A DNA stretch of 64,000 bases from contig CANMQI010000001.1 of assembly GCA_947499955.1 (NCBI GenBank), positions 186,001-250,000 on the forward strand, given 5' to 3'. The notes beneath the pieces were generated by a model, which ran no database searches, was not told the DNA's origin, and saw only the letters and a list, made by a program, of their open reading frames with translations. The position numbers were made by a program, and so were the translations under genes. Positions 37,532 to 47,055 of this stretch are shown one piece after another. This stretch comes from an uncultured Granulosicoccus sp. GTDB taxonomy: Bacteria; Pseudomonadota; Gammaproteobacteria; Granulosicoccales; Granulosicoccaceae. How positions within the stretch are numbered: the stretch's first letter is position 1; each line of letters starts with the position of its first letter.

Positions 37532-40500
37532 ACGGGGGCTCCGCTTTCAGTGGCGGTCGTGGCTGCGTGGCCAGCATCCATCGCGGCACCTTCCAGCGAT
37601 GCCTCGGCAGCCAGCAGTCGAGCTTCGAGTTGCTCGCGATACTCGCCAGGCTCCTGCCACAGACCACGCTGCATGGCCTCCAGCAGGCGTTCGCAAATCT
37701 CCCGCAGTGCATCGGGGTTGTACTCCTGCAGAAACTGCCGAGTATCATCATCCTCCACATAGGCGTCGGTCACGCGCGCGTACTGATCATCGCGCACGAC
37801 ATGGGCGGTCGCGTCGTAGGCAAACAGGTAGTCCACGGTCGCTGCCATTTCGAACGCGCCTTTGTACCCATGACGCTTCACACCCGCAATCCATTTCGGG
37901 TTGGTAACACGGGAACGGACAACACGACTGATTTCCTCATCGAGGGTCCGAATGGCCGGCGCCAGCGGATTGCTGTGATCGCCGAACATGACACTGGGCT
38001 GCCTGCCACTCAGATGCCTTGCGGCCGCCGTCATGCCACCCTGAAACTGATAGTAGTCGTCGGAATCCAGCAGGTCATGCTCTCGATTGTCCTGATTGTG
38101 CATGACCAGATCGAGACTGCCGAGCCGCGTCGAAAAGCTCGCCCTGGCCTCGGTCCCGTTGTCATGCTGGCCATAGGCATAGCCGCCCCAGTTGAGATAG
38201 GCAGTCGCCAGGTCCTCATCGTCTGTCCAGTGCTTCTGATCAATGAGCCCTTGCAGACCAGCGCCGTAGCTACCGGGTCGCGAGCCGAATACGCGATGCC
38301 CGGCCAGACGACGCGCATCCTCACTCGCCATGCCCTGTGCTTGCAGTTCCCGGGTTTCTCGCTGTATGCGTGCACGAATCGGATTCAACTCTTCCGGCTC
38401 ATCCAGCTCGGCCACAGCCTGCACAGCCGCATCGAACAGACGCATCACGGAGGCAAAGGCATCGCGAAAGAAACCCGATACACGCAGCGTGACGTCCACT
38501 CGAGGTCGATCCACCACTGACATGGGCAGTATCTCGAACCCACTGACACGATGACTGCCATCGGCCCATTGCGGACGTACACCGATCAGGGCAAAGGCCT
38601 GAGAGATGTCATCGCCCCCGGTACGCATGGTGGATGTTCCCCAGACTGACAGGCCAATGGTTTGCGGATAATCCCCGTGCTCCTGCATATACCGTACGAC
38701 CAGTTGTTCCGCCGAGCGTGAGCCCAGCCCGTAACTGGTCATGGTGGGTATCGCCCGGGTATCGACCGAAAAGAAATTCCTGCCCGTCGGCAGTACATCG
38801 GGGCGTCCGCGTGACGGTGCGCCACTGGGACCGGCAGGCACAAAGCAACCGGACAGTCCACGTGCCAGCTGATACAGCTCCTGCTCACCGCAGGCATCCA
38901 GACTCGGACGCAGCTGCAGCCGCAGACGTGACATCACAGCCTGTGTATTCGGCCACCGGGCCAGCTGTGCCTGTAATGTCTCGGCCTCTGGCACAACAGC
39001 TGCTACCTCACCCTGTGCCAACCGGGTCGGTTCGATCAACTGCATGGCAAGATACTCGAGTCGTTCCCGGGTATCACCTACAGTTCGCCACAGCTCGGAG
39101 GAGCAGTCTTGCAATATGTCCGGACGGTTCCCCGACCATCCGGCACCCCAGTCTGCCATCACCAGAGGATCGAAGCCTCCGCCCAGCTGCAGATCCTGCG
39201 CCAGGGCGCGAATCAGACTGTTGTCCGAACCTTCGCCATTACCCACCGGGTGACGAGCCAGAGCCAGCAGCGTATCGCGGCGTAGTCGTCCCGTTGGCGA
39301 CTCACCGAACACATGCAAGCCATCCCTGATCTGACTTTCCTTCAACTCACACAGATAGGCATCGATGCTGTTGAGCAGCGTCTGTTCCTGTTCGACGTCT
39401 GCCGGAGCGGGCAGATTGACGTCTCGATGCAGATCGTGTTCGACGATATGCGCCAGAATCTGCTCACGCAATACATCGGCGCGGCGGCGATCCAGTAGCA
39501 GGGCTTCGTAGTATTCATCGATCTGCCGTTCCAGATCACGCAGTGGTCCGTAGCTCTCGGCCCGGGTCAAGGGAGGCATCAGATGATCGATGATGACAGC
39601 CTGAGCGCGGCGTTTGGCCTGCGAGCCCTCACCCGGATCATTGACAATGAACGGGTACAGATGCGGCATCGGCCCAAGCACGATATCCGGCCAGCATTCA
39701 CCGCTCAGGGCAATACTCTTGCCCGGCAGCCACTCGAGGTTGCCATGCTTGCCGACATGCACGAAAGCATCACACGCCCACTGTTCTCGCAACCAGACAT
39801 AGAACGCCAGGTAATGGTGTGGCGGGATGAGGTCCGGGTCGTGATAGCTGGCCATCAGATCCAGTTCATAACCACGCGCCGGTTGAATCCCGACAAACAC
39901 CTGACCGCAACGCAAGCCGGCGATCATGAAGCGCCCCTGGCGCAGCATCGGATCCTTGTCAGCCGCCCCCCAGCGCTCGTTCGTCGCACTGCGGATGGAG
40001 GCCGGCAAGCGGGAGAAGAAGCTCAGATAATCCGGCAGATCCAGGCTCTGCCGGGCTGGACGCAACAACCATTGCGAGGGATCATTGGTGATCCCTTCCT
40101 TCAACTCCCGCATCAGGGCATTGCCATCGGCAGGCAGATCCTGCGTGCCATACCCTTCACTCTGAAGATGTTGCAACAGCTTGATGACCGACGCCGGGGT
40201 GTCCAGCCCCACGCCATTGCCCAGTCGTCCTTCACGGGTTGGGTAATTGGCGAGAATCAAGGCCAGACGCTTGTCACTGTTCGGCAGTGATCGCAGACGG
40301 CACCAGCGACGCGCCAGCTCGGCAACGAATTGCAGTCGCTCGGCATGTGCCTGATAACCCACGATATCGCACTGCGTCAGCTCACAGCGTCGCTGCAGCC
40401 CCTTGAAACTGACGGCCCGACTGATGATACGACCATCGACTTCCGGCAGTGCCACGTGCATGGCAATATCGCTGGGCGACAGACCCTGCATGTCCGACTC

Positions 40501-41415
40501 CCAGGCTTCCTGATTGCCGCCTGACAGAATGACCTGCACCACAGGGATATCCCCCATCAGCGAATGATCGCCGGGATCTTCCATGGCCGACTGGGAAAAG
40601 GCGGTGGTGTTGAGAATCAGAGCCACTTCATGCTGCTCACACAGCAGCTGCATGCCGCTCATGACCTGCGGGTCTTTCAGGGAGGCCACCGCCAGTGGCA
40701 GAGGATTGAGTTGCTGTGCCTGCAACGCGTCACACAGCTGCAGAAATACCGAGGTATTACCCGATTGCAGATGCGCACGGTAGAAGACGATCGCCACACA
40801 AGGGGCTCCCGGCAGCCACCGACTCTGCCAGTCATTCTCTGCACTGAGTACGGGAGGCAGAATACTCAGGGCAGGCAACGGTTCGGGCTCATCCACCGCT
40901 GCCGGCAAGTTGAAGAAGCTGTCACCCAGCAGGCGGTAGAAATTGCGGGCGTTGTGGACACCGCCTTCACGAAGATAGCGCCACAACTGACGACACACGG
41001 CAGCCTCGACGGTGCTTTTCATCAACAGATTGCCATCCTCGGCATTGTCACCGGAGAACATGACGAGATGAATGCCACGCTCCTCGCACAGCTCGACAAT
41101 GCGGCCCACCGCGTAAGGCCAATAGCCCTCGCCACCGAGAAGGTCGATCACGATCACCTTCGCATGCTGCAGAATCTGTTCGATATACAGATCCACCGAT
41201 GCCGGTTGTCGCAGGTGCATCTGATTCGTCAGACGTACGGCGGGATAGGCATCCGCGAGCGGCTCGGCGGAAACTTTCGGATGGGCTGCCGACAACAACG
41301 CCAGTGTCGTATCCGCCGCACTGAGAATGACCAGCTCACCAGGCTGCTGGTCGATCCTTGTGATGACGGATGTATCCTCTACATAACCACCGGGTTGTGA
41401 CGACAGCAGATGCAT
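37528..41415 (-). CDS. cobN: Cobaltochelatase large subunit CobN
   Basis: 1295 residues, the normal size for CobN and related BchH/ChlH proteins. Recognisable segments are VIVIDLLGGEGYWPYAVGRI near the start, NYPTREGRLGNGVGLDTPASV, VHVGKHGNLEWLPGKS, GRNFFSVDTRAIPT, SVWGTSTMRTGGDDISQAFALIGVRP and RVFGSRPGSYGAGLQGLID. The metal-inserting subunit of the oxygen-dependent B12 pathway, acting in the cytosol. Overlaps cobW by one base upstream and the AAA+ gene by 4 nt downstream. No CobS/CobT pair is present, so ChlI/ChlD-type partners are inferred. Confidence 0.95.
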   Translation of the reverse strand: MHLLSSQPGGYVEDTSVITRIDQQPGELVILSAADTTLALLSAAHPKVSAEPLADAYPAVRLTNQMHLRQPASVDLYIEQILQHAKVIVIDLLGGEGYWPYAVGRIVELCEERGIHLVMFSGDNAEDGNLLMKSTVEAAVCRQLWRYLREGGVHNARNFYRLLGDSFFNLPAAVDEPEPLPALSILPPVLSAENDWQSRWLPGAPCVAIVFYRAHLQSGNTSVFLQLCDALQAQQLNPLPLAVASLKDPQVMSGMQLLCEQHEVALILNTTAFSQSAMEDPGDHSLMGDIPVVQVILSGGNQEAWESDMQGLSPSDIAMHVALPEVDGRIISRAVSFKGLQRRCELTQCDIVGYQAHAERLQFVAELARRWCRLRSLPNSDKRLALILANYPTREGRLGNGVGLDTPASVIKLLQHLQSEGYGTQDLPADGNALMRELKEGITNDPSQWLLRPARQSLDLPDYLSFFSRLPASIRSATNERWGAADKDPMLRQGRFMIAGLRCGQVFVGIQPARGYELDLMASYHDPDLIPPHHYLAFYVWLREQWACDAFVHVGKHGNLEWLPGKSIALSGECWPDIVLGPMPHLYPFIVNDPGEGSQAKRRAQAVIIDHLMPPLTRAESYGPLRDLERQIDEYYEALLLDRRRADVLREQILAHIVEHDLHRDVNLPAPADVEQEQTLLNSIDAYLCELKESQIRDGLHVFGESPTGRLRRDTLLALARHPVGNGEGSDNSLIRALAQDLQLGGGFDPLVMADWGAGWSGNRPDILQDCSSELWRTVGDTRERLEYLAMQLIEPTRLAQGEVAAVVPEAETLQAQLARWPNTQAVMSRLRLQLRPSLDACGEQELYQLARGLSGCFVPAGPSGAPSRGRPDVLPTGRNFFSVDTRAIPTMTSYGLGSRSAEQLVVRYMQEHGDYPQTIGLSVWGTSTMRTGGDDISQAFALIGVRPQWADGSHRVSGFEILPMSVVDRPRVDVTLRVSGFFRDAFASVMRLFDAAVQAVAELDEPEELNPIRARIQRETRELQAQGMASEDARRLAGHRVFGSRPGSYGAGLQGLIDQKHWTDDEDLATAYLNWGGYAYGQHDNGTEARASFSTRLGSLDLVMHNQDNREHDLLDSDDYYQFQGGMTAAARHLSGRQPSVMFGDHSNPLAPAIRTLDEEISRVVRSRVTNPKWIAGVKRHGYKGAFEMAATVDYLFAYDATAHVVRDDQYARVTDAYVEDDDTRQFLQEYNPDALREICERLLEAMQRGLWQEPGEYREQLEARLLAAEASLEGAAMDAGHAATTATESGAPV

Positions 41416-42542
41416 CAGATGATCTCGGAGCGTTCAGGCTGGCTGATGGACGTCTCGACAACCGTGGCCTTTTCCCTGTCTTTCGCACAGGCAACCATCA
41501 GGGCATCTCGCAACAGACCTTCATCCAGTTGCTGTCCGATCAGCACCAGCTGTGTATGGGGCGTTTCGTCCCCCTGCCAGCGACGATCGAAATAGCTGTC
41601 AAAACGTCTGCCGACACCCTGCACCACCATTCGCATCGGTTTTCCCTCAACCGCCACGAACCCCTTTATCCGGAACAGGGTGTGCTGCTCTACCAGCTCT
41701 GCCAGCACCGCCATCAAGCGGCTGCGATCCATCACGGGAAGCGTGACGACGATGGAATCGAACTGATCATGGTCATGGTCGTGTTCATGATCTTCACCGT
41801 GCTCGTGATGACCCTGACGCTGGTCGATCGTCTCCTCGCTGGCACTGCCCAGACCCAGCAACAGGCTGTTGGACACCTTGCCATATTCGCTCTTGATGAT
41901 CTTGACCTGCGCAGGCAGTTCCTGCCTGACCAGTTCTTCAACCTGCTGGCAAGCGGACTCATCCACCAGATCGGTCTTGGACAGAACGACCAGATCGGCA
42001 GCCATCAGCTGATCCTCAAACAATTCATGCAGGGCGGACTGATGATCCAGATTCGGGTCTGCAAGTCGCTGCTGCTGGACGGCCTTCGGGTCATGGGCAA
42101 ACTGACCGGCGGCTGTTGCAGGCGTATCGACCACGGTCACCACCGCATCGACGGTAAAGGCATTGCGTATCTCGGGCCAGTTGAATGCCTGAACCAGTGG
42201 TTTGGGGAGAGCCAGGCCCGAAGTCTCTATGACGACATGATCGATCTGCTCACGACGCTCCAGCAGCAAGCGCATCACCGGATAGAATTCTTCCTGCACT
42301 GTACAGCACAGGCACCCATTGGCCAGCTCATAGACATTGCCGGAAGACTCCTCTCCCTCCTCGCAACCCAGGCTGCAGCGCTCGAGAATATCGCCATCGA
42401 TACCCAGCTCCCCGAATTCGTTGACAATGACCGCAATACGCAAGCCCGCTGCCGATTCGAGCATGTTGCGCACCAGCGTGGTCTTGCCACTCCCCAGAAA
42501 ACCGGTAACGATGGTGGCGGGAATTTTCTGTGCATCAGCCAT
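41415..42542 (-). CDS. cobW: CobW-type G3E GTPase with His-rich loop
   Basis: 375 residues from ATG 42542, which overlaps the end of the DUF1636 gene. P-loop GFLGSGKTT (14-22), the metal site CLCC (77-80) and a C-terminal CobW_C domain (FRIKGFVAVEGKPMRMVVQGVG) are present. A loop of alternating His and acidic residues (HHEHGEDHEHDHDHD) near residue 240 could hold several metal ions. The family delivers metals; here the adjacency to cobN points to cobalt. TGATG overlap with cobN suggests coupled synthesis. Confidence 0.93.
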   Translation of the reverse strand: MADAQKIPATIVTGFLGSGKTTLVRNMLESAAGLRIAVIVNEFGELGIDGDILERCSLGCEEGEESSGNVYELANGCLCCTVQEEFYPVMRLLLERREQIDHVVIETSGLALPKPLVQAFNWPEIRNAFTVDAVVTVVDTPATAAGQFAHDPKAVQQQRLADPNLDHQSALHELFEDQLMAADLVVLSKTDLVDESACQQVEELVRQELPAQVKIIKSEYGKVSNSLLLGLGSASEETIDQRQGHHEHGEDHEHDHDHDQFDSIVVTLPVMDRSRLMAVLAELVEQHTLFRIKGFVAVEGKPMRMVVQGVGRRFDSYFDRRWQGDETPHTQLVLIGQQLDEGLLRDALMVACAKDREKATVVETSISQPERSEII

Positions 42543-42978
42543 GGGAAACCTCACTCTTGCTGCTTGAAATCGATGATTCAGCACGACCTGCTGCTTCGGC
42601 AAACTGCAAGGGCGGTATACGAGCCACGAAGTGCCCCTTGATGCCTTGCGGCCATTGCTTGAACGGCACCTGTCCGGTCTCCGACACTCGGTAGCCGGCG
42701 GTGAAATCCAGCAAGGCTTCAGCGCTGTCGACATCCGGTGTGAACTCACCGAAGACGTAGCTGTACTTGCCACTCTGGTGCAGCGCTGCCGAGCAGGAGC
42801 GTTTGCATGACATCAGACAGCGTGTGCGTTGCAACTGCACCACCGGTTCGCCGACATCACTCAAGGCATGTTGTTTCAGTGCTTCTTCAACACGATTGGC
42901 AAAGTGCTCTCCCGGGCGCTTGCCATCGACACTGTCTTCCTGCTGCCCGCAGGTCGTACACACTACGACGGTTATCAT
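42535..42978 (-). CDS. DUF1636 Cys-rich protein of the CobW cluster
   Basis: 147 residues. VVVCTTCG at the N terminus and CLMSCKRSC in the middle supply five cysteines in the spacing of thioredoxin-like [2Fe-2S] or metal-binding proteins; SGKYSYVFGEFTP is a family feature. DUF1636 genes are known to lie next to cobW and cobN in other Proteobacteria. The function is not established; electron transfer or metal handling in cobalt insertion is inference. It overlaps btuD by 4 nt and cobW by 8 nt. Confidence 0.8.
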   Translation of the reverse strand: MITVVVCTTCGQQEDSVDGKRPGEHFANRVEEALKQHALSDVGEPVVQLQRTRCLMSCKRSCSAALHQSGKYSYVFGEFTPDVDSAEALLDFTAGYRVSETGQVPFKQWPQGIKGHFVARIPPLQFAEAAGRAESSISSSKSEVSHG

Positions 42979-43856
42979 TGAACTGGTATCTCATCTTGCA
43001 GGCGGAAGCCTGACTTGTTCGTGGAATTGACAGGCGTTGCCGAAGAGGAGCTCTGCCACGGCACGATATAGGGCTGATCACGGAATTCACCGTGAATGGC
43101 CTGTAGTTGATAGACCCTTTGCAGATTGTCGGGAGTCAGCACACGGCGTGGTTCACCCGCGGCCACCACAGCACCTTCATGCAGCAGCAACAACTGATCG
43201 CAGAAGCGGCTGGCCAATGTCAGATCGTGCAACACGACCACGACCACCCGATCCTGCCGACTCTGGGCGTGCAGCAGCTCCATCACGCTGAGCTGGTGAA
43301 ACGGATCGAGGGACGCGCAGGGCTCATCGGCCAGCAGAACGTCGGCATTCACCGCCAGTGCACGTGCCAGTCGCACCCTGGCAAGCTCTCCGCCGGATAG
43401 CTGATTCAAGGGCCTGTGTGCCAGCTCGCTCAGGCCTGTCTGTTTCAGGGCCAGATTGACTGCCTCTTCGTTTGTTTGTGTGCTAGCCGGGCCAGAATCG
43501 TGGTCGGTCGAGCGTCGCCAGCTCAGCGGCAGGCCGGAGCCTCTGTGCGGCAGCCTGCCCAGAAACACGAAGTCCCTGACCGCCATGGGCCAGGCCAGCT
43601 CACCGGCCTGCGCCAGATAGCCCAGCCGCCGCGCTCGCCAACTCGCAGAGGTCTGCTCCAGCCGCTGTGCTCCCAGATGGCAATGGCCGGTATGTGGAAG
43701 CAATTGCGCCACGGCCCGCAACAGACTGCTCTTGCCGGCACCGTTGGGGCCGATCAATCCGAACAGGCTACCGGCCGGGATCTGCAGACTGACCTTGTCC
43801 ACCAGGCATCGCTCACCTCGTTGTACCGAGACATCCTGCAAGTCCAGACAAGTCAT
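42975..43856 (-). CDS. btuD: Cobalamin/iron-chelate ABC transporter ATPase (BtuD-type)
   Basis: 293 residues from ATG 43856, which overlaps btuC by 4 nt. Walker A GPNGAGKSS, signature [15 protein letters not shown], Walker B VLLADEPCASLD and H-loop LHDLTLA are complete. The C-terminal 35 residues after the ABC fold are extra. By position with btuC, btuF and a B12 riboswitch it most likely powers corrinoid uptake, although FecE-type siderophore ATPases look alike. Confidence 0.87.
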   Translation of the reverse strand: MTCLDLQDVSVQRGERCLVDKVSLQIPAGSLFGLIGPNGAGKSSLLRAVAQLLPHTGHCHLGAQRLEQTSASWRARRLGYLAQAGELAWPMAVRDFVFLGRLPHRGSGLPLSWRRSTDHDSGPASTQTNEEAVNLALKQTGLSELAHRPLNQLSGGELARVRLARALAVNADVLLADEPCASLDPFHQLSVMELLHAQSRQDRVVVVVLHDLTLASRFCDQLLLLHEGAVVAAGEPRRVLTPDNLQRVYQLQAIHGEFRDQPYIVPWQSSSSATPVNSTNKSGFRLQDEIPVQ

Positions 43857-44896
43857 CGGGCTACCTCCGCCTGATTGCGCATGACAAGCAACAGGAAGAA
43901 CGGGGCACCGATCAGCGAAGTCACCACGCCCAGCATCAGTTCGAAATCCTGACTGACCAGCCGCAGGACGATGTCGGCCGCCAGCAGCAGCAATGCACCA
44001 CCCAGGGCACTGGCTGGCAACAGACGCGCCGGGTGGTAGCCTGTAGCACGACGCAACATGTGCGGAACCACCAGCCCGATAAAGCCGATGGCACCTGCAA
44101 CTGCAACGCTGGCACCGACACACAAGGCTGTACCGATGATGACCTTCAGCCGCAGCCGAGCCGGGCTGACACCCAGACTCTGTGCTTCTTCATCCCCGAG
44201 CGTCAGGGCATCCAGCTCCCTGCCACAGGAAAGCAGCAGACCAAGACCTGCCAGAACAAACGGCAGGCACAGTCGTATGTCATCGAAGCTGCGATCGGCA
44301 ATGGAGCCCATCAGCCACAGCACGATATCCTGTACATCAGCCGGGGTCGGTGCCAGATTGATGGCCAGTGATATCAATGCAGCTGCCAATGATGACAAAC
44401 CGATACCCGCCAGAATCAGTGACAGATTGCTGGTCGAACGATGCGCAAACAAGGCCAGCAACAGGGTCGATAGCGCCGCGCTGAGCATCGCAGACACTGG
44501 CAGCAGCCAGGCGCTGATGCTGGCAAGACCGAAATACAGGCACAGCACGGCACCCAGGCTGGCACTGGCACTGACACCCAGCAGGCCCGGTTCCGCCAGG
44601 GGGTTGCGCAGCAGACCCTGCAAGGCGGCACCTGACATCCCCAGGGATGCACCGACGATGATGGCCAACAGAACTCGCGGCAGACGAATCTCGGTGACGA
44701 TCAGATGCAGACGAGCAGCTCTGTCGATACCGGCCAGCGATTCCGGTAACAGGTTCGCTGACCCACCCTGAAACAGCGCTGCCAGCACTTCCTGCATCGA
44801 CAGCTTCAACGGACCGATCGTCAGCGACAGGACCATCAGGCAGGCCAGACTGGCCAGCAACAGGGCATTGAGCGCAAGATCATTGCGCAGGTTCAC
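43853..44896 (-). CDS. btuC: Cobalamin ABC transporter permease (BtuC-type)
   Basis: 347 residues with about ten membrane spans. LPRVLLAIIVGASLGMSGAALQGLLRNPLAEPGLLGVS is the FecCD/BtuC signature, and GAIGFIGLVVPHMLRRATGYHPARLLP is the coupling-helix region that contacts BtuD. Inner-membrane channel for corrinoids. Overlaps btuF and btuD by 4 nt on each side. Confidence 0.9.
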   Translation of the reverse strand: MNLRNDLALNALLLASLACLMVLSLTIGPLKLSMQEVLAALFQGGSANLLPESLAGIDRAARLHLIVTEIRLPRVLLAIIVGASLGMSGAALQGLLRNPLAEPGLLGVSASASLGAVLCLYFGLASISAWLLPVSAMLSAALSTLLLALFAHRSTSNLSLILAGIGLSSLAAALISLAINLAPTPADVQDIVLWLMGSIADRSFDDIRLCLPFVLAGLGLLLSCGRELDALTLGDEEAQSLGVSPARLRLKVIIGTALCVGASVAVAGAIGFIGLVVPHMLRRATGYHPARLLPASALGGALLLLAADIVLRLVSQDFELMLGVVTSLIGAPFFLLLVMRNQAEVAR

Positions 44897-45912
44897 GGCG
44901 CTACCCTGCCGGCTGAGTCACCTGACTGCTCACCGAGCACGGCGGCAAGGCGTTCGACGGTGTCTATCTGCCGCCAGTTGCTGCAACCATTGTCCAGCTT
45001 GCTCAGCGCAAGCACCGGGCGAGAGTCCAGCGCCTGACGCAACAGAGGGTGGCGTGTGACACCGGATCGACCCGGAGAGACATCATGGCGCGTCTGGCTG
45101 ATCAGGAAGGCATCAGGTGGTGCCAGCAATATCGACTCCAGTGAGACCTGACTCCAGCCATCCAGACCATAGGCCGTCGCCTGATTGCTGACATTCATGC
45201 CGTGCAACAGCGCATCGATATACGTACCGGCAGCCGCCGTTCCGCCATTGCCTCGCAGATACAACACGCTGCTGGCCGACAGCGGAGGTTCGATTGCTTG
45301 CAGTCTGCCCTGCGTCTGCCGGATGATGGCTTCCGCCTGTTCGGTGCGACCGATCAGGACACCCAGCTGTCGAAGACTATCGAATATGCCCGGCCAGTCC
45401 TTTGGAAACGGTACATTCACGACCGCTATGCCAAAGCGCTTGAACAGGTCTGACTGATGCTGCGACTGCCAGCGTCTGGATGCCAGCACGATATCGGGTT
45501 GCTGCATGATGACTTCTTCCGCGGTGGCCCGATTCGCGGGGAAGCGAGCGGCGGTGGCAGCAAGCGATGATCGCTGCGGATCCCGCGCCTGATGCGACAA
45601 TGAGGTGATCTGTGCGTCATCGGCCAAGCCCAGCAGCAGCATGTCGGCGCACAGGTTCGTTGACATGACGCGCGGCAATGCCGAGGATTGGTTGTCGGGA
45701 AGCGGCTCCGGAGAAACAGCAGGCACTGAAGCAGGCGGGTCACCCGGCCCACTCTCCGCTTGTGCCGTCGAGGCCACGGACACACCAAGCAGGACAACAA
45801 CACTGACGACAAGCAATACGTGGCCATACCGCCCTGCGAGATTTCTGCGGCAACAGCGCAACCCTTCAAGCACGGGGATACGCCGTGGCCGGCAGACTTG
45901 ATCGGCCAACAC
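44893..45912 (-). CDS. btuF: Periplasmic corrinoid-binding protein (BtuF-type)
   Basis: The start is not certain. GTG 45912 is used (339 residues, after a GGGGCAGGCGG stretch); GTG 45957 and GTG 45873 are in frame alternatives. The hydrophobic VLLVVSVVVLLGVSVAS ending AQA is the signal peptide. The mature part has RVMSTNLCADMLLLGLADDAQITSLSH, EEVIMQQPDIVLASR and LVLYL-like central strands of the class III binding fold (BtuF/FhuD). A cysteine follows the Asn at TNLCAD. Delivers corrinoids to BtuCD. Confidence 0.82.
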   Translation of the reverse strand: MLADQVCRPRRIPVLEGLRCCRRNLAGRYGHVLLVVSVVVLLGVSVASTAQAESGPGDPPASVPAVSPEPLPDNQSSALPRVMSTNLCADMLLLGLADDAQITSLSHQARDPQRSSLAATAARFPANRATAEEVIMQQPDIVLASRRWQSQHQSDLFKRFGIAVVNVPFPKDWPGIFDSLRQLGVLIGRTEQAEAIIRQTQGRLQAIEPPLSASSVLYLRGNGGTAAAGTYIDALLHGMNVSNQATAYGLDGWSQVSLESILLAPPDAFLISQTRHDVSPGRSGVTRHPLLRQALDSRPVLALSKLDNGCSNWRQIDTVERLAAVLGEQSGDSAGRVAP

Positions 45913-45970
45913 CGGTCCGCCTGCCCCTGCCCGCCGCTCTTCAAAAGACTCTGACACGTCTTCTGACTCG

Positions 45971-46582
45971 TCAGAAATCGATGCCGGCCTGTGCCTTGAC
46001 CCCTGCCTTGAAGGCGTGTTTCCTGTCAGCAATTTCACTGACCGTGTCTGCCAGTTCGTGTAGTTCGGGCTTGGCAGCACGACCGGTGATGACCACCGTC
46101 TGGTGTTCCGGTCGCCCCTGAATGGCCGCGACCACGGCCTCTGTATCCAGAAACTTGTACTTGAGCATATACGTCAGCTCATCGAGCAGTACCAGGTTCA
46201 GGCTGTCATCCTGCAGCATTCTCTCGGCATGCGCCCAGGCTTCATCGGCAGCTGCCTTGTCGGCATCCCAGTTTTGTGTATTCCAGGTAAAGCCTGTGGC
46301 CATGGCATGGTATTGCACACTGTCCAGACCCAGTCGCTGCTGCAGAAAGATCACCTCTCCGGTCGACTGGGTTCCCTTGATGAACTGCACGACGCCACAG
46401 CGGTGTCCATGCCCCAGAGCCCGATAGAGAGTACCGAACCCGGAGGTGGTCTTGCCCTTGCCATTACCGGTAATCAGGATGACGATACCGCGCTCGATCT
46501 GTGCCTTTTCTATCCCGGCATCGACCACGGCCTTCTTGCGTTGCATGCGTTCCGCATGCTTCTGTTTGCTTTGCTCTTCCAT
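45971..46582 (-). CDS. cobO: Cob(I)yrinic acid a,c-diamide adenosyltransferase
   Basis: 203 residues from ATG 46582, with GGGAG 9 nt upstream (E. coli BtuR 196). P-loop TGNGKGKTTSGFG (39-51), GVVQFIKGTQSTGE, the ATGFTWNTQNW loop and LNLVLLDELTYMLKYKF are the CobA/CobO signatures. It transfers the 5'-deoxyadenosyl group from ATP to cob(I)alamin precursors. First gene behind the cobalamin riboswitch, so B12 should repress it. Confidence 0.95.
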   Translation of the reverse strand: MEEQSKQKHAERMQRKKAVVDAGIEKAQIERGIVILITGNGKGKTTSGFGTLYRALGHGHRCGVVQFIKGTQSTGEVIFLQQRLGLDSVQYHAMATGFTWNTQNWDADKAAADEAWAHAERMLQDDSLNLVLLDELTYMLKYKFLDTEAVVAAIQGRPEHQTVVITGRAAKPELHELADTVSEIADRKHAFKAGVKAQAGIDF

Positions 46583-46774
46583 TCCTGACTCCCGCTGACG
46601 CAATTTTTCTGCACGGGGAGGAGCACAAACTGACGGACAAGTTGCCCAGAAATCGTTGGTGGATGGATGATCAGTGCTGCCTGGAGCAGAACCGACGTAC
46701 GAGCCTTCCTGATGTCTGTAGCGAATCGTCGGCCATGCCCTCACCCCGGAGCAAATACCCAGATAAAACAGTTG

Positions 46775-46968
46775 TCAGGCAGGTCTTCTGGCTCACCATC
46801 CACCGGCTCACGTCACCTTCCCAAGTCATTTCGCCATGGCGAGACTCAGTGGTACAGGACGTAACCGTCAGGCTTACAGCAGCGGGGGCTGCGCCGGAAT
46901 GAATCGATGCTTGCGCATGATTGTCACCGGACTTCCCTTTTCACTCTGGCAAAGCGTGCTTTGCCTGA
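46775..46968 (-). promoter_or_regulatory. Cobalamin (AdoCbl-class) riboswitch
   Basis: Read on the minus strand, P1 is closed by TCAGGCA and TGCCTGA (46962-46968 with 46775-46781). Within it are GGGAA...GTCCGGTG, the core GCAGCCCCCGCTGCTGTAA, CACTGAGTC, GGGAAGG and the B12 box GCCAGAAGACCTGCC (46779-46793). This is the full consensus of the cobalamin aptamer. The cobO start is about 190 nt further on; the gap (46583-46774) holds the expression platform, which I could not resolve by eye. A possible weak promoter lies upstream (TTGACC at 47008-47013). Confidence 0.95.
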
Positions 46969-47055
46969 GAACCCGAACGTGCATATAGTTGCATGAGCCT
47001 TCGTGCAGGTCAATGTCAGATTGTCAGGAACAGCCATGCCGCCTGCCAGGACTGA

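Noticed and set aside
46977-47055. TTGACC and TATATG as a promoter for the riboswitch transcript
   Set aside because: Spacing is 20 nt; alternatives at 17 nt have a poor -10 box, so not listed as a feature.
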